A stretch of 64,000 nt of DNA, taken from contig NC_083698.1 of the NCBI RefSeq assembly GCF_033118175.1, positions 72,881,001-72,945,000 on the forward strand, read 5' to 3'. The DNA comes from Dama dama. Its lineage: Eukaryota > Chordata > Mammalia > Artiodactyla > Cervidae. The translations under genes were made by a program, and so were the position numbers. Each line of letters begins with the position of its first letter. Positions within the stretch are counted from its first letter, which is position 1. This document shows, one piece after another, positions 54,960 to 64,000 of this stretch. The notes below the pieces were generated by a model. That model had not been told where the DNA came from. It searched no databases and saw nothing but the letters and a program-made list of their open reading frames with translations.

Positions 54960-55800
54960 TATGTCCAAATCAGGAAAAAATTATAAAACATACTAAAAGG
55001 AAAAACACAGTCTGAAGAGACAGAGCAAGCATCAGAACCAGACGTGACAGGGATGCTGGAATTACCAGAGAATTTAAAATATGTTAAATGTTCTAATGAA
55101 TAAAGCAGAAAGCATGTAAGAACAAATGGGCAATGTAAGGGGAGAGATGGGAATCCCAAGAATGAACCAGAAAGAAATAATAGAGATTAAAAAAAAAACC
55201 ACTGTAACAGAAATGAAGAATGATTGCTTTCGAGCTTATTAGTAGTCTAGGCATGGCTGAAGAAAGAATCTCCAAATTTGAGGATATATCAGTAGAAACT
55301 CATAAGACTAAAAAGCAAAGGGAACAAAGTCTGAAAAAAACAGAGCAGAATAGAATCCTCAAGGACTGTGGGACAGTTATAACATACCTACTAGGATTAC
55401 CAAAAGGGAAAGAAAATACTGAAACATTAATGACTGAGACTTTCCCCGAAATTAATGTCAGACACCAAACCAGAGATCCAAGGGATTTAGACAGCACCAA
55501 GCAGAATAAATGCCACACACAAGAAAACCACCCTACACCCATGCATATCATTTTCAAACTACAAAAAATCAAAGATAAAGAAAATGCTGAAAGAAGTCAG
55601 AAAGGGGGGAAAAAAATCTTACCTGTAGAGGAGCAAGGATAAGAATCACATCCAATTTCTCCTCAGAAATCCTGCCAGCAAAAAAAATGAAATATTTAAA
55701 GCACTGAAAGAAATAAAAACACCAGCATAGGATTGTGTACTCTGCCAAATGATCCTTCAAAAGCAAAAAAGAAATAAATCCTTTCTCAGACAAAGACAGT
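54960..55800 (+). mobile_element. Old L1M ORF1 region
   Basis: 'agaaataatagagattaaaaaa', 'gtaacagaaatgaagaatg' and 'ccaaatttgaggatatatcagtagaaac' match an old L1 ORF1. The 140-codon frame at 55220-55642 keeps decayed ORF1p features: 'AEERISKFEDISVETHKTKK' from the coiled coil, GLPKGKEN in place of GVPEGEE, and 'PMHIIFKLQKIKDKEN' from the RRM end. It is non-functional. Confidence 0.7.
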
Positions 55801-56172
55801 AAAATGACCAGTGGTTGCCAGGAATTGGGGGCAAAGAAGCATGGAGCACAGAGATTTTTAGGGCGATGAAAATACTCAGTGTGATACTAAAATGGTGGGT
55901 ACAAGTCATTATACATTTGCCCAAATCATACACTGTACATACAATGTCATGAGTGAACCCTAAAGTAAACTATATGTTTTGGATGATGGTAACATGTCAA
56001 GGTAGGCTCATGGATTATAACAAATGTGTCCCTCTGGTAGGGAACACTGATTATGGAGGAGGCTGTGCATGTGTAGGAGCAGGGGTATATGGAAAATCTC
56101 TATAACTTCCCCTCAATTTTGCAGCCAACCCAAAACCCCTCTTTCAAAATTGTCTTTAAAAAAAAAAAAGAA
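55800..56172 (+). mobile_element. Old L1ME-type 3' end
   Basis: 'gaccagtggttgccaggaattggggg', 'gattatggaggaggctgtgcatgtg', 'gtatatggaaaatctctataacttcc' and 'caattttgcagccaacc' run to an A-rich tail at 56158-56170. Sense old L1 3'UTR. ORF2 is absent between this and the ORF1 piece just upstream, so the two are either separate or internally deleted. Confidence 0.75.
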
Positions 56173-56274
56173 AGCAATAAACTACTGATGCACAGCCTAG
56201 ACGTGACTTCTGTGGATTTTGCTTTTTTTTTTTTTTTGGATTTTGCTTTTAAAAGTACCTCAAACCCTCTCCCC

Positions 56275-56593
56275 TAGGCTTCCCTGATAGCCCAGTTGGT
56301 AAAGAATCCACCTGCAATGCAGGAGACCCCAGTTCAATTCCTGGGTCGGGAAGATCCACTGGAGAAGGGATAGGCTACCCACTCCAGTATTCCTGGGCTT
56401 CCCTTGTGGCTTAGCTGGTAAAGAATCTGCCTGCAAAGCAGGAAACCTGGGTTCGATCCCTGTGTTGGGAAGATCCCCTGGAGAAGGGAAAGGCTACCCA
56501 CTCCAATATTCTGGCCTGGAGAATTCCATGGACTGTATAGTCCATGGGGTTGCAAAGAGTCAGACACGACTAAGCGTCTTTAACGTCACTTCA
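56275..56593 (+). mobile_element. Tandem Bov-tA (head-head-tail) SINE with perfect TSD
   Basis: A first, truncated unit (56277-56394: 'ggcttccctgatagcccagt' to 'cccactccagtattcct') is followed without a gap by a complete unit (56395-56575: 'gggcttcccttgtggcttag' to 'cacgactaagcgtc'). 'caaaccctctcccc' flanks the pair at 56261-56274 and 56594-56607, a 14-bp TSD. The dimer therefore inserted as one element. Confidence 0.93.
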
Positions 56594-56607
56594 CAAACCC
56601 TCTCCCC

Positions 56608-57985
56608 ACCCTACCCAGGCCCATCTCCTCCCTGGGAATGTGCTTTAGGTCATAGTTTGAAAAATAAAGCAATCTTTTTGCTTTAGGATGACCTTCGCTC
56701 TTTTTCTAGGATTTATTTCTAATTTAGGATGACAAATAAAACCAGAAAAAAGTGTAAAAAGCTATAACATCAGTTGACTAGCAATGCAAGGAAAATGGTG
56801 CCCAAACCCAGCAAATCAGGCTGAGGGATATAGCCATCCTCTCGGACTCCCACAGGCCCATGTTCTCCAGCCCTGGTCCCCTCCCCAGGAGTCCCAAGGG
56901 AAGACTCAGACCCTCCCCAGATACTTGAGGATACGAGAGTTATTAGGGAATCTGGGTTAAAATGCAGGTGGGACAGGACCCTTGCCTGGCCCTGACCCTA
57001 GCTATCTGAAGGCGCACCTTCCCACTATGGGGGCCTCGCCCCCCATCTGTAAAACCTGAGAGGGCAGGGATGTTGGGGCCACACATCCTTAAGGCCCTTC
57101 CAGCTGTAATCTTTGTAATGAAGCGTTTCGTTAAGCCCCTCAGGAAAGAGGGACACTCAGATGTGTGGGGGCAAAAGTTGGGAGATCTGGGAGAAAATAT
57201 GCTTCCTCTTAGCAGGAAAGACATTCTTTCCTACAGTGTTCAAGAAGGCAGACTGTCACTGGGGAAGAAAAAGACTGTCATTTGAAGTTTGAAGAGCAGC
57301 AGGCAGGGGCTTGTGTCCTTTACTAATGGGTGTGAAAGGAGCTCAGTGCCCATAGAGCAATGTATCAGCAGCAGGGGGCAGCAGAGGACAGGCCACAGTG
57401 CAGCGCCCCAGAGCCCCAGTATCCCAGGTTGTGTCCAAGATGCTCCCTCTAGGATGTTGAGGCCAAGATGTTGGGGCCAAGATCCATCCAGGATGCTGAA
57501 GGTAGGAATATGTGTCCAGGGTGTGTCCAAGGTACTCAGTCCAGGATGCTGGGTTCAGAATACTTATGGCAAAGTTGCATCTGCTGACCTTCACTCCTAG
57601 CTGAGTTTGATTGCCCTAGCCTGCACCTTCCCACAAACACCCTGCTGCTCTCCACACCCCACATAGCCACAACCTAGAAGGCCCAGGTAACCAAATCTCA
57701 TTTGTTTAACTAATTAATTAATTAACATACAAATGAATAGCAGTGAAGATCAGGACAGTTTGGTGTACAGGCAGTTTGGGGTGACTCAGAGAGTTCAAGT
57801 TAAGGATTCCTTTCTGCTCACCTCAAAATGATGCTTGCAACTCAGAAGTCACGAACTTAAGGCTACTTTGGGTCACTGACTTTGTTCTCAATGTGTCTTC
57901 CCTATACTAAATGCCTCGGGGTCATGGCAGACCTCTGCCACAGCTCAGCCCTGTGACCTTGTAAGAAACGCAGTGCCTGGACATG
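56608..57985. other. Unique sequence with a degenerate minisatellite at 57425-57565
   Basis: Within 57425-57565 the words 'tccaagatgct', 'ccaagatgttggggccaagat', 'tccaggatgctg' and 'gtgtccagggtgtgtccaagg' recur with irregular spacing, suggesting an old tandem repeat. The overlapping frames there (about 100 codons) reflect it. No gene is supported. Confidence 0.45.
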
Positions 57986-58488
57986 TGTCAGGAAGCATTT
58001 AACAGGAGGCTTCCTGTGTGCTGTTTTGGATCTGTCAGGAACCCTCTGGCCCTTATTAATTCCCGAATATTCAGGAATTAAGAGGAGAGGCACGCCTTTC
58101 CCGGGGCTGAGGAATCCAGACATTTCTCATTACAGTGATAAGTACCCTCTTCCTCCTTATAAACCATACGGTAAAAGGTGATTGTTTGCAACTCTCTCTT
58201 TAATAGGGATCGTCTTATGTTTTGTAAATCTGGAATTTTAATCTTTATCTTTGCTGAGAATAACTACCTTGTAAGACAGTATATATGTCCACACCATGTT
58301 GATTAAAACACCTTTGCTCCATCAGAGCTTGGCTCCCCGGGTCTTTCTTTCTTTCTCTCTATTTCTGGCTGATTCCCTGGAGCACGGAAGCCGGCTGCGT
58401 AACCCAGGGAATGTTAGCCTCTTTCCTTCTTTCACTCTCTCATCGTCGGCTCCGGACCACCAGATTCCGGTCTATTAAAGGACCAACA
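57986..58488 (+). mobile_element. Solo endogenous retroviral LTR (class II / betaretrovirus-like), 503 bp
   Basis: Begins TGTCAGGAAG and ends GACCAACA. The 6-bp flanks are GACATG (57980-57985) and GACGTG (58489-58494), a TSD with one CpG-decay difference. TATAAA lies at 58158-58163 and ATTAAA at 58302-58307, with a 'gcttggctccccgggtc' start and 'ggaccaccagattccggtc' end of R/U5. No retroviral genes adjoin. Confidence 0.85.
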
Positions 58489-58514
58489 GACGTGTATACA
58501 CTGCTATATTTAAA

Positions 58515-58818
58515 TGTCATTTTACTTTATTTGTTTACTTTTTTTATCCTGGGTCTTCATTGCTGCGTGGGCTTTCTCTAGTTAGTGTGAGCAGGGACTA
58601 CTCTTTGTTGTGGTGTGCAGGCTTCTCGTTGTGGTTTCTCCGTGGTGGAGCATGGGCTCTAGGAGCATGGGCTTCAGTAGTTGTAGCATGAAGGCTCAGT
58701 AGTTGCACACAGGCTTAGCTGTTCTGTGGCGTGTGAAATCTTCCCAGACCAAGGATCTAACCTGAGTCCCCTGCATTGGCAGGTGGACTCTTATCCACTG
58801 TACCACCAGGGAAGTCCC
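58515..58818 (-). mobile_element. CHR-1-like SINE, antisense, with TSD
   Basis: 'tgggtcttcattgctgcgtgggc', 'ttgtggtgtgcaggcttctcgttgtgg' and 'ccctgcattggcaggtggac' lead to 'gtaccaccagggaagtccc'. Flanks 'acactgctatatttaaa' (58498-58514) and 'acactgttatatttaaa' (58819-58835) are a 17-bp TSD with one mismatch. Long CHR variant of about 300 bp. Confidence 0.9.
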
Positions 58819-58835
58819 ACACTGTTATATTTAAA

Positions 58836-59240
58836 ATAGATAACTTTATCTATGGTGAAACAGGTCACCAGCCCAGGTGGGATGCATGAGACAAGTGCTC
58901 GAGCCTGGTGCACTGGGAAGACCCAGAGGAATCGGGTGGAGAGGGAGGTGGGAGGGGGGATCGGGATGGGGAATACGTGTAAATCTATTGCTGATTCATG
59001 TCAGTGTATGACAAAACCCACTGAAAAAATAAATAAAAAAAAATAAAAAGAAAAAAAAAATAAAATAGATAACCAACAAGGACCCACTGTACAGCACAGG
59101 GAACTCTGCTCAATATTTTGAAATAACCTAAATGGAAAAAGAATTTGAAAAAGAATAGATCCATGTATGTATATAACTGAACCACTTCGTTGTGCATCTA
59201 AAACTAACACTGCTAATCAACTATGCTTAATGTAAAATAG
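58836..59240 (+). mobile_element. Old L1 3'-UTR, split by a younger L1 tail
   Basis: 'taaaatagataac' (58832-58844) and, after the insert, 'caaggacccactgtacagcacagggaactctgctcaa' (59077-59113) and 'aaactaacactgctaatcaactatgc' belong to one old L1 3' end. The CHR SINE and the younger L1 both inserted at its left part. Confidence 0.75.
58845..59060 (+). mobile_element. 216-bp young L1 3' tail with perfect TSD
   Basis: 'ggtgaaacaggtcaccagcc', 'ggagagggaggtgggagggg' and 'gtgtaaatctattgctgatt' are L1 3'UTR as in 29936-30110. The A-rich tail runs to 59060. TSD 'taaaatagataac' at 58832-58844 and 59061-59073; the nick site reads TTTT/AA on minus. Confidence 0.93.
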
Positions 59241-59900
59241 AAATTTTTTAAGAATGTAATGCTTATAGCAAGATGTTCACAAGACACTGCTGTTAAATAG
59301 GCTGTTGTAAGATGATGTATAATATGAATCCACTTCACTGAGAAAACAAGAGCATATGTCTGGGAAAGATTCTCAATCTCCTAACAGATAATTGATGGCA
59401 CCAGTTGTGTTACCCTCTGCCGAGTTACTCTAAGTGGCAGTCAGATCTAGAGGCCCAGTCATATTCGGGAATGTCTTAGTATGTTTCTGTGAGAGACGTG
59501 GTATCTGGATGATGAGGCTATTTACAAAATAATGATGTTTTCAGTCTATGATTCCTCACTTATCAGCTGGAAATTTCCATTAAAAAGAACTTTGCCTTTA
59601 ACCCTTTGTCCTGACACAGGTAGTTGTCCAGGGCCCCCTAGCTCTCTTGGGAGATGAGACAACCCTGGGTTGTCTTATTCTAGTGTAATATAGGCCGTCT
59701 CTCCCTGAAGTCAGTGCTCCTTGTAATGGGCAGTGGTTTGGAGGAGACCACAGTCTAAGAGGTAGGAGGCTGAGCACAAAGGCTAGATTTGGTTTAGGCC
59801 TTTGTGATGGACAGAGTGAGGAAATAGTCATGAGGAGCCTTACAGACCTCCCCAATGCTGTTGGGTTTTATTAGCTATTTTTATAGGAATGTAACATGTA
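59241..59900. other. Unique sequence, no gene recognised
   Basis: No repeat or coding landmark. Confidence 0.45.
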
Positions 59901-60104
59901 GGGCCTCCCAGGTGGCACAGTGGTGAAGAATCCACTGGTCAATGCAGGAGATGCAGAAGACTCGGATTCAATCCCTGGGTGGAGAAGATTCCGCTGGAGG
60001 AGAAAACGGCAACCCTCTCCAGTATTCTTGCTGTAAAGTTCCATGGACAGAGGAGCCTGATGGGCTACATGGGGTCGTGAAGAGTCAGACATGACTGAGC
60101 ACAC
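59901..60104 (+). mobile_element. Bov-tA SINE
   Basis: Sense: 'gggcctcccaggtggcacag', 'ttcaatccctgggtggagaag', 'ccgctggaggagaaaacggcaaccc' and 'agtcagacatgactgagc'. Moderately diverged, full length. Confidence 0.92.
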
Positions 60105-60570
60105 ATGCGCCCAATGTGTAAGGGGCGCTGCAAGCTTACAGCTTGCTCGATTTCCACTAGGGGCACACACTGTGTCCAGGACTTGCCCAAGAAGCTCCTC
60201 CGCTGTCCAGTACCCCTTTCAGCCACTGCTCCACTTCATGGTGAGGCGGACCCCCTTATGAACCTCTGAGTCAACCGGTAAGTCTTCAACTTTCAGAACC
60301 GGTGTAATGGAATTTTGTGATATGTAGTCTCTTTGTGCGTGTGGGGGTTTTTTTTTTTTTCCACTTAATACTCAAGGTCCATCTTTTAAAGTTAAGTAAA
60401 AGAGTAAGCTTTAAATAAATTGCACCCGTGGGTCATTTTAATAATTCAGACAAGATAAAAGGATTTATAATGAAAAGTGTGTCTGTCTCTCACATCCCTT
60501 TCCCAGAGGTTACCACAGTTACCAGTTTCCTCAACATTATTTCAGACAAATAGGCTTCTGTTATGTAATC

Positions 60571-60619
<49 letters not shown>

Positions 60620-60889
60620 CTTTCTTACAGACAAACTGGCACATGCTACCTACAGAAAAGGACTCTTTATGAGATTACCTCCTGAGTATTTCCCGAATTA
60701 GCCTGCCTTCTCACCCCATCACCACCGCCACTCCATCTGCCTCTGAAGAGGACACCCAGTTACTCAGAAGTAACTCAACCTGGCTTTATCTGACATTTCC
60801 TTGTGATTCAATTCATAAGACTTCAGAAGTCATCGCTTCCTCCCAGGAGACACCATGTGTCCCTCTGAGAGACACAAAACTTGACCACT
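60105..60889. other. Unique sequence around a (GT)n, no gene recognised
   Basis: A poly(T) at 60348-60360 and the GT tract annotated separately; the rest has no recognised feature. Confidence 0.45.
60575..60618 (+). repeat. (GT)22 microsatellite
   Basis: Uninterrupted GT units, preceded by one GTGC. Long enough to be highly polymorphic and to adopt left-handed DNA. Confidence 0.97.
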
Positions 60890-62012
60890 CGATTAAGGAA
60901 GAGTCTGCACATAGAGATGGGCAACAGGCACATGAAAAGATGTTCAACACTGCTAATTATTAGACAAATGAAAATTAAACTACAATGTGGTACCACCTCA
61001 TTCTGGTCAGAATGGCCATCATTGAAAGGTCTACAAATAATAAATGCTGGAGAGGATGTGGGGAAAAGGAAACCCTCCTACATTGTTGGTAGGAATGTAA
61101 ACTGGTGTAGACACTGTGGAGAACAGTATGGAGTTTCCTTAAAAAGACCAAAAACAGAACTATAATATGATTCAGTGATCCCACTACTAGGCTTATACCC
61201 AGAAAAGGCAAAAACGCTAATTCAAAAAGATAATGCACCCCTAGGTTCATAGCAGCACTATTTACAATAGCCAAGACATGGAAGCAACCTATACGTCCAT
61301 CAACGAAGGAATGGGTAAAGAAGATGTTGTATACACATACAGTGGAATACTACTCAGTCATAAAAAAGAGTGAAATAATATCATTTGCAGTAATATGAAT
61401 GGACCTAGAGATTATCATGCTAAGTGAAATAAACCAGACAAAGGCCAATAGCATATGATATCACTTATATGTGGAATCTTTTAAAAAATGATACAAATGA
61501 ACTTATTTACAAAATAGAAATACACTCACAAACATAGAAAACAAACTTATGGTTACCAAAAGGGAAGTCTAGGGGCAGGGGATGGGTAAATTAGGAGTTT
61601 GACATTAATAGACACACACTATTCCCAGGTGATGCTAGTGGTAAAGAATCTGCCTGCCAATGCAGGAGACATAAAAGATGCAAGTTCCATCCCTGGGTCG
61701 GGAAGATTCCCTGGAGGAGAGCATGGCAACCCACTCCAGTATGCTTGCCTGGAGAATCCCCATGGACAGAGGAGACTAGTGGGCTACAGTTCACAGGGTC
61801 GCAAAGAATCAGACATGACTGAAGTGACTTAGCACACACTATATATGAAATATATAAACAACAAGGATCCGCTGTGTAATATGTGGAACTATATTCAATA
61901 TCGCGTAATAACCTATAATGGGAAAGAATCTACATCACTTTGTGTGTCTGAAACTGTATACCTGAAACTAACACAATATTGTAAATCAACTCTACTTCAA
62001 TTTTAAAAAGGA
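60890..62012 (+). mobile_element. Old L1 ORF2 end and 3'-UTR, split by Bov-tA
   Basis: 'gggcaacaggcacatgaaaag', 'aatggccatcattgaaaggtctacaaataataaatg', 'gatgtggggaaaaggaaaccctcctac' and 'acatggaagcaacctatacgtcc' are in ORF2 order with stops and frameshifts. The copy continues after the SINE with 'caacaaggatccgctgtgtaatatg' to 'gtaaatcaactctacttcaat' at the 3' end. Confidence 0.85.
61623..61832 (+). mobile_element. Bov-tA SINE with atypical head and TSD
   Basis: Head 'tcccaggtgatgctagtgg' as at 13149, then 'ctgcctgccaatgcaggagac', 'ccatccctgggtcgggaagatt' and a 'catgactgaagtgacttag' tail. 10-bp TSD 'cacacactat' at 61613-61622 and 61833-61842. Confidence 0.93.
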
Positions 62013-63059
62013 GGAGTCCGCAGGTTTGTCTGTTGTAAAATCACTGAAATTAGTCTGTGATGAGTTAAGTCGTCTGAGACAACGTGTCTTGTCTGTCATC
62101 AGATCTCCACTGAAAGTGGTGACAACGCTGGCATTGGCACTTCCTCTGTGTTCATGGTTTCTTAACTGCCCGGAGCTCCACTGCCCGTGGGACCAGGCAG
62201 TGCTTCTCAGACCTGTGGCTCCTGCAGTCCTGCTCAGCATCTTCAGAAGCCCAGCCTGCAGCTGCAAAGGGCAGGCTCCAGGAGTGAGGGATGGTGAGGC
62301 CAGGGTGAGGACATCAGATGCAGAGCCATGCCCTCTGTCCTGGCCCCAGAGGGCCTCTGGGTGGCTTTGATGCCCACGCTTGGTCATCACAAGGACCTTG
62401 TCCCTGGTCTTACTTTGTTCTAAGGCTTCATAAGTTCTCTCTTCCTCTGGGCAAAGAATTTAGAGCTTTGATTTTGAAACCAAATTTGGATTCCTGATCC
62501 AAGAATCCCTGTTTATTTAGCAAGTTGTAGTCTAGAATCGATGCCAGGAAAGGGTTATTCATGAATGCTTTGATGAGTGCCTCTGCCTGGGAGGATGGGT
62601 TGAGGGTACTATGCCATCTGACTCCTCCACCTTCATTCTTCACTTGAGAGTGGTCTTGTCTTAAATGATCTTAGCTTAACTCTAATGTTGCCTTTCCTGG
62701 AATGGATGTCTGGTTCTTCAATTCTAAAACCAAATCTGGATTCTAGATTCTTCAGGACTGAGATCTTAAGTAAGTTTTCACTGAGTAGCATAACCCAGGT
62801 GAATTCATCTCTGAGGATTTTGATTATATGTTAACTTCGCCTGAACTTCATTCGTAGTGCGATCGTGTCTGTAGTCGTGTGACAGGTTGGAAGACAGTCT
62901 TTTTTTTTTTTTTTAACCTTCACTATAAGCCCTTTAGGGAAGAGAGTCTTAACAGCCCAGGATGTGACTGGGTACAGGACAATGTTTTTAAATGCATAAA
63001 TACAATTCTTACAATTTCAGATGCAAGGTAGTTGTGATATTGTGATATGTATGCTTCTT
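62013..63059. other. Unique sequence, no gene recognised
   Basis: Two diverged similar words ('aaaccaaatttggattcctg' at about 62480 and 'aaaccaaatctggattctag' at about 62728) hint at an old local duplication. A poly(T) lies at 62899-62914. Confidence 0.4.
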
Positions 63060-63069
63060 TATTAACACA

Positions 63070-63288
63070 CTGTGCTAAGTCACTTCAGTCATATCCGACT
63101 CTGTGCGACTCTATGGACTATAGCCCACCAGGCTCCTCTGCCCATGGGATGCTCCAGGCAAGAACACTAGACTGGATTGCAGTGCCCTCCTCCAGGGGAT
63201 CTTCCCAACCCAGGGATCAAACCTACATCTCTTATGTCTCCTGCATTGGCAGACAGGTTCTTTACCACTAGGGCCACCTGGGAAGCCC
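63070..63288 (-). mobile_element. Bov-tA SINE, antisense, near-perfect TSD
   Basis: 'ctaagtcacttcagtcatatccgact' to 'gccacctgggaagccc'. Flanks 'tattaacaca' (63060-63069) and 'tatgaacaca' (63289-63298) differ at one base. Confidence 0.93.
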
Positions 63289-63298
63289 TATGAACACA

Positions 63299-64000
63299 TC
63301 AAATAAAGCAAAACCCAGCAGAGTGTGCAACAGACATCATAATTTTAATGAAATGGAATGATGAAGATAAACCACATTCAGATTCTCTGACACAACTGGA
63401 ATGGATATGGAACCATTTGTGATTTTTCTTGGTGACAAAAGCTTCAGGCATTGCTGACAGTGCTGTAGCCACCTCCAGTCAGGTGTGAAGAGCGGTAGTC
63501 AAGCCTTTTCTGCCACCTCTAAAAAGCAGCTAAAAACACCAAAGTCAGAGTGACAGAAAACATGCATGTGTGCATGTGCATGCATGTATGTGTGTGTATT
63601 TCACCTTTATCACTGGTAAGGCGCTTTGGGAGCTGCAGAACTCAGCCTGAAGCCACAGCTGGGCTTCTTCCCATCGCTGACACTCCGTCTGTCACATCCT
63701 GTCTGTCACACCCTCCACGGCAGTTCAAGGACATGGAGCAGACAGTTGTCCCAATGGATCCCCAGGTGCAAAGAGGAAAGAGAGAGAGAGGCAGCTTTCC
63801 GAGCTTCTAGAAGGAGGGACTCGTGAACTTGACCTCTGGGGCACCAGCTCCCTCAGGCAAGTCCAGCAGGTGAAGTCCCGGGGCTCATGCCCATCCCTGC
63901 TCCTCACATCACCAGTCAGAGCACGGGAGGAGAGGCTGCCCTCCCAGCTCCTGGTTCGCAGGTCCAGCAAGGAGCAGGGAGGGCTTCCATGCCCCCGCTG
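63299..64000. other. Unique sequence with a CATG/GT-rich patch, no gene recognised
   Basis: 63561-63600 is 'catgcatgtgtgcatgtgca' type simple sequence. Short overlapping frames beyond it are unsupported. Confidence 0.45.

Noticed and set aside
1..64000. CRISPR arrays, operons, bacterial-type or other novel multi-gene systems
   Set aside because: Repeat content is wholly mammalian, and repeats are dispersed transposons or short microsatellites with no regular spacer structure or gene cluster.

Overview
The window reads as intergenic or deep-intronic DNA from a ruminant, most likely a bovid. The diagnostic evidence is dense BovB (RTE) LINE copies, about twenty Bov-tA / Bov-A SINE copies that share the BovB 3' end, CHR-type tRNA-Glu SINEs, and young L1 copies whose 3' ends match the bovine L1 type. 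I cannot name the species. I found no protein-coding exon I would defend. The long open frames are either retrotransposon ORFs or chance frames in GC-rich sequence.

Layout. 1-9.1 kb is GC-rich and repeat-light, with an MLT1 LTR running off the left edge, three Bov-tA SINEs, MIR scraps and an LTR-like repeat. 9.1-16.5 kb is a nested pile: an old antisense L1 broken by BovB, CHR and Bov-tA copies, an L1 3' tail, and a 2.3-kb BovB with a recognisable but broken reverse transcriptase. 16.6-23.4 kb is mostly unique. It includes a Tigger-like DNA transposon split by a Bov-A2 SINE, and an AT-rich block that looks like conserved non-coding sequence. 23.4-31.8 kb holds a solo LTR inside an L1 tail, an antisense BovB, a textbook twin-primed L1, and a second (antisense) solo LTR inside an old L1. 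35-38 kb holds a U6 snRNA/L1 chimeric retrocopy with a perfect 16-bp target-site duplication (TSD), inserted just downstream of a TATA-like box. 41-46 kb has an old L1 3' end, a CHR SINE with a perfect 15-bp TSD, and a young L1 with a complete 5' end that stops inside ORF1 without a poly(A) tail. 46-57 kb is mostly old L1, LTR and DNA-transposon debris plus a BovB fragment. 57.9-59.3 kb is a compact nest of a betaretrovirus-type solo LTR, a CHR SINE and an L1 tail. 60-64 kb has an old L1, three Bov-tA SINEs and a long (GT)n.

How the parts relate. The autonomous machines are BovB (mobilises Bov-tA / Bov-A, which copy its 3' end) and L1 (mobilises CHR-like SINEs and cellular RNAs such as U6). 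Several insertions still carry exact TSDs, so relative insertion order can be read by nesting. No retroviral gag, pol or env coding sequence was seen: the LTRs stand alone.

I found no sign of a novel multi-gene system. The items most worth a second look are the internally primed 5'-complete L1 (44.0-45.6 kb), the U6/L1 chimera (37.0-37.6 kb), the flush-junction twin-primed L1 (28.3-30.2 kb), the TSD-bounded solo LTRs, and the unique AT-rich block at 21.5-22.9 kb. Repeat family names come from recognition of consensus features, not from a database search.
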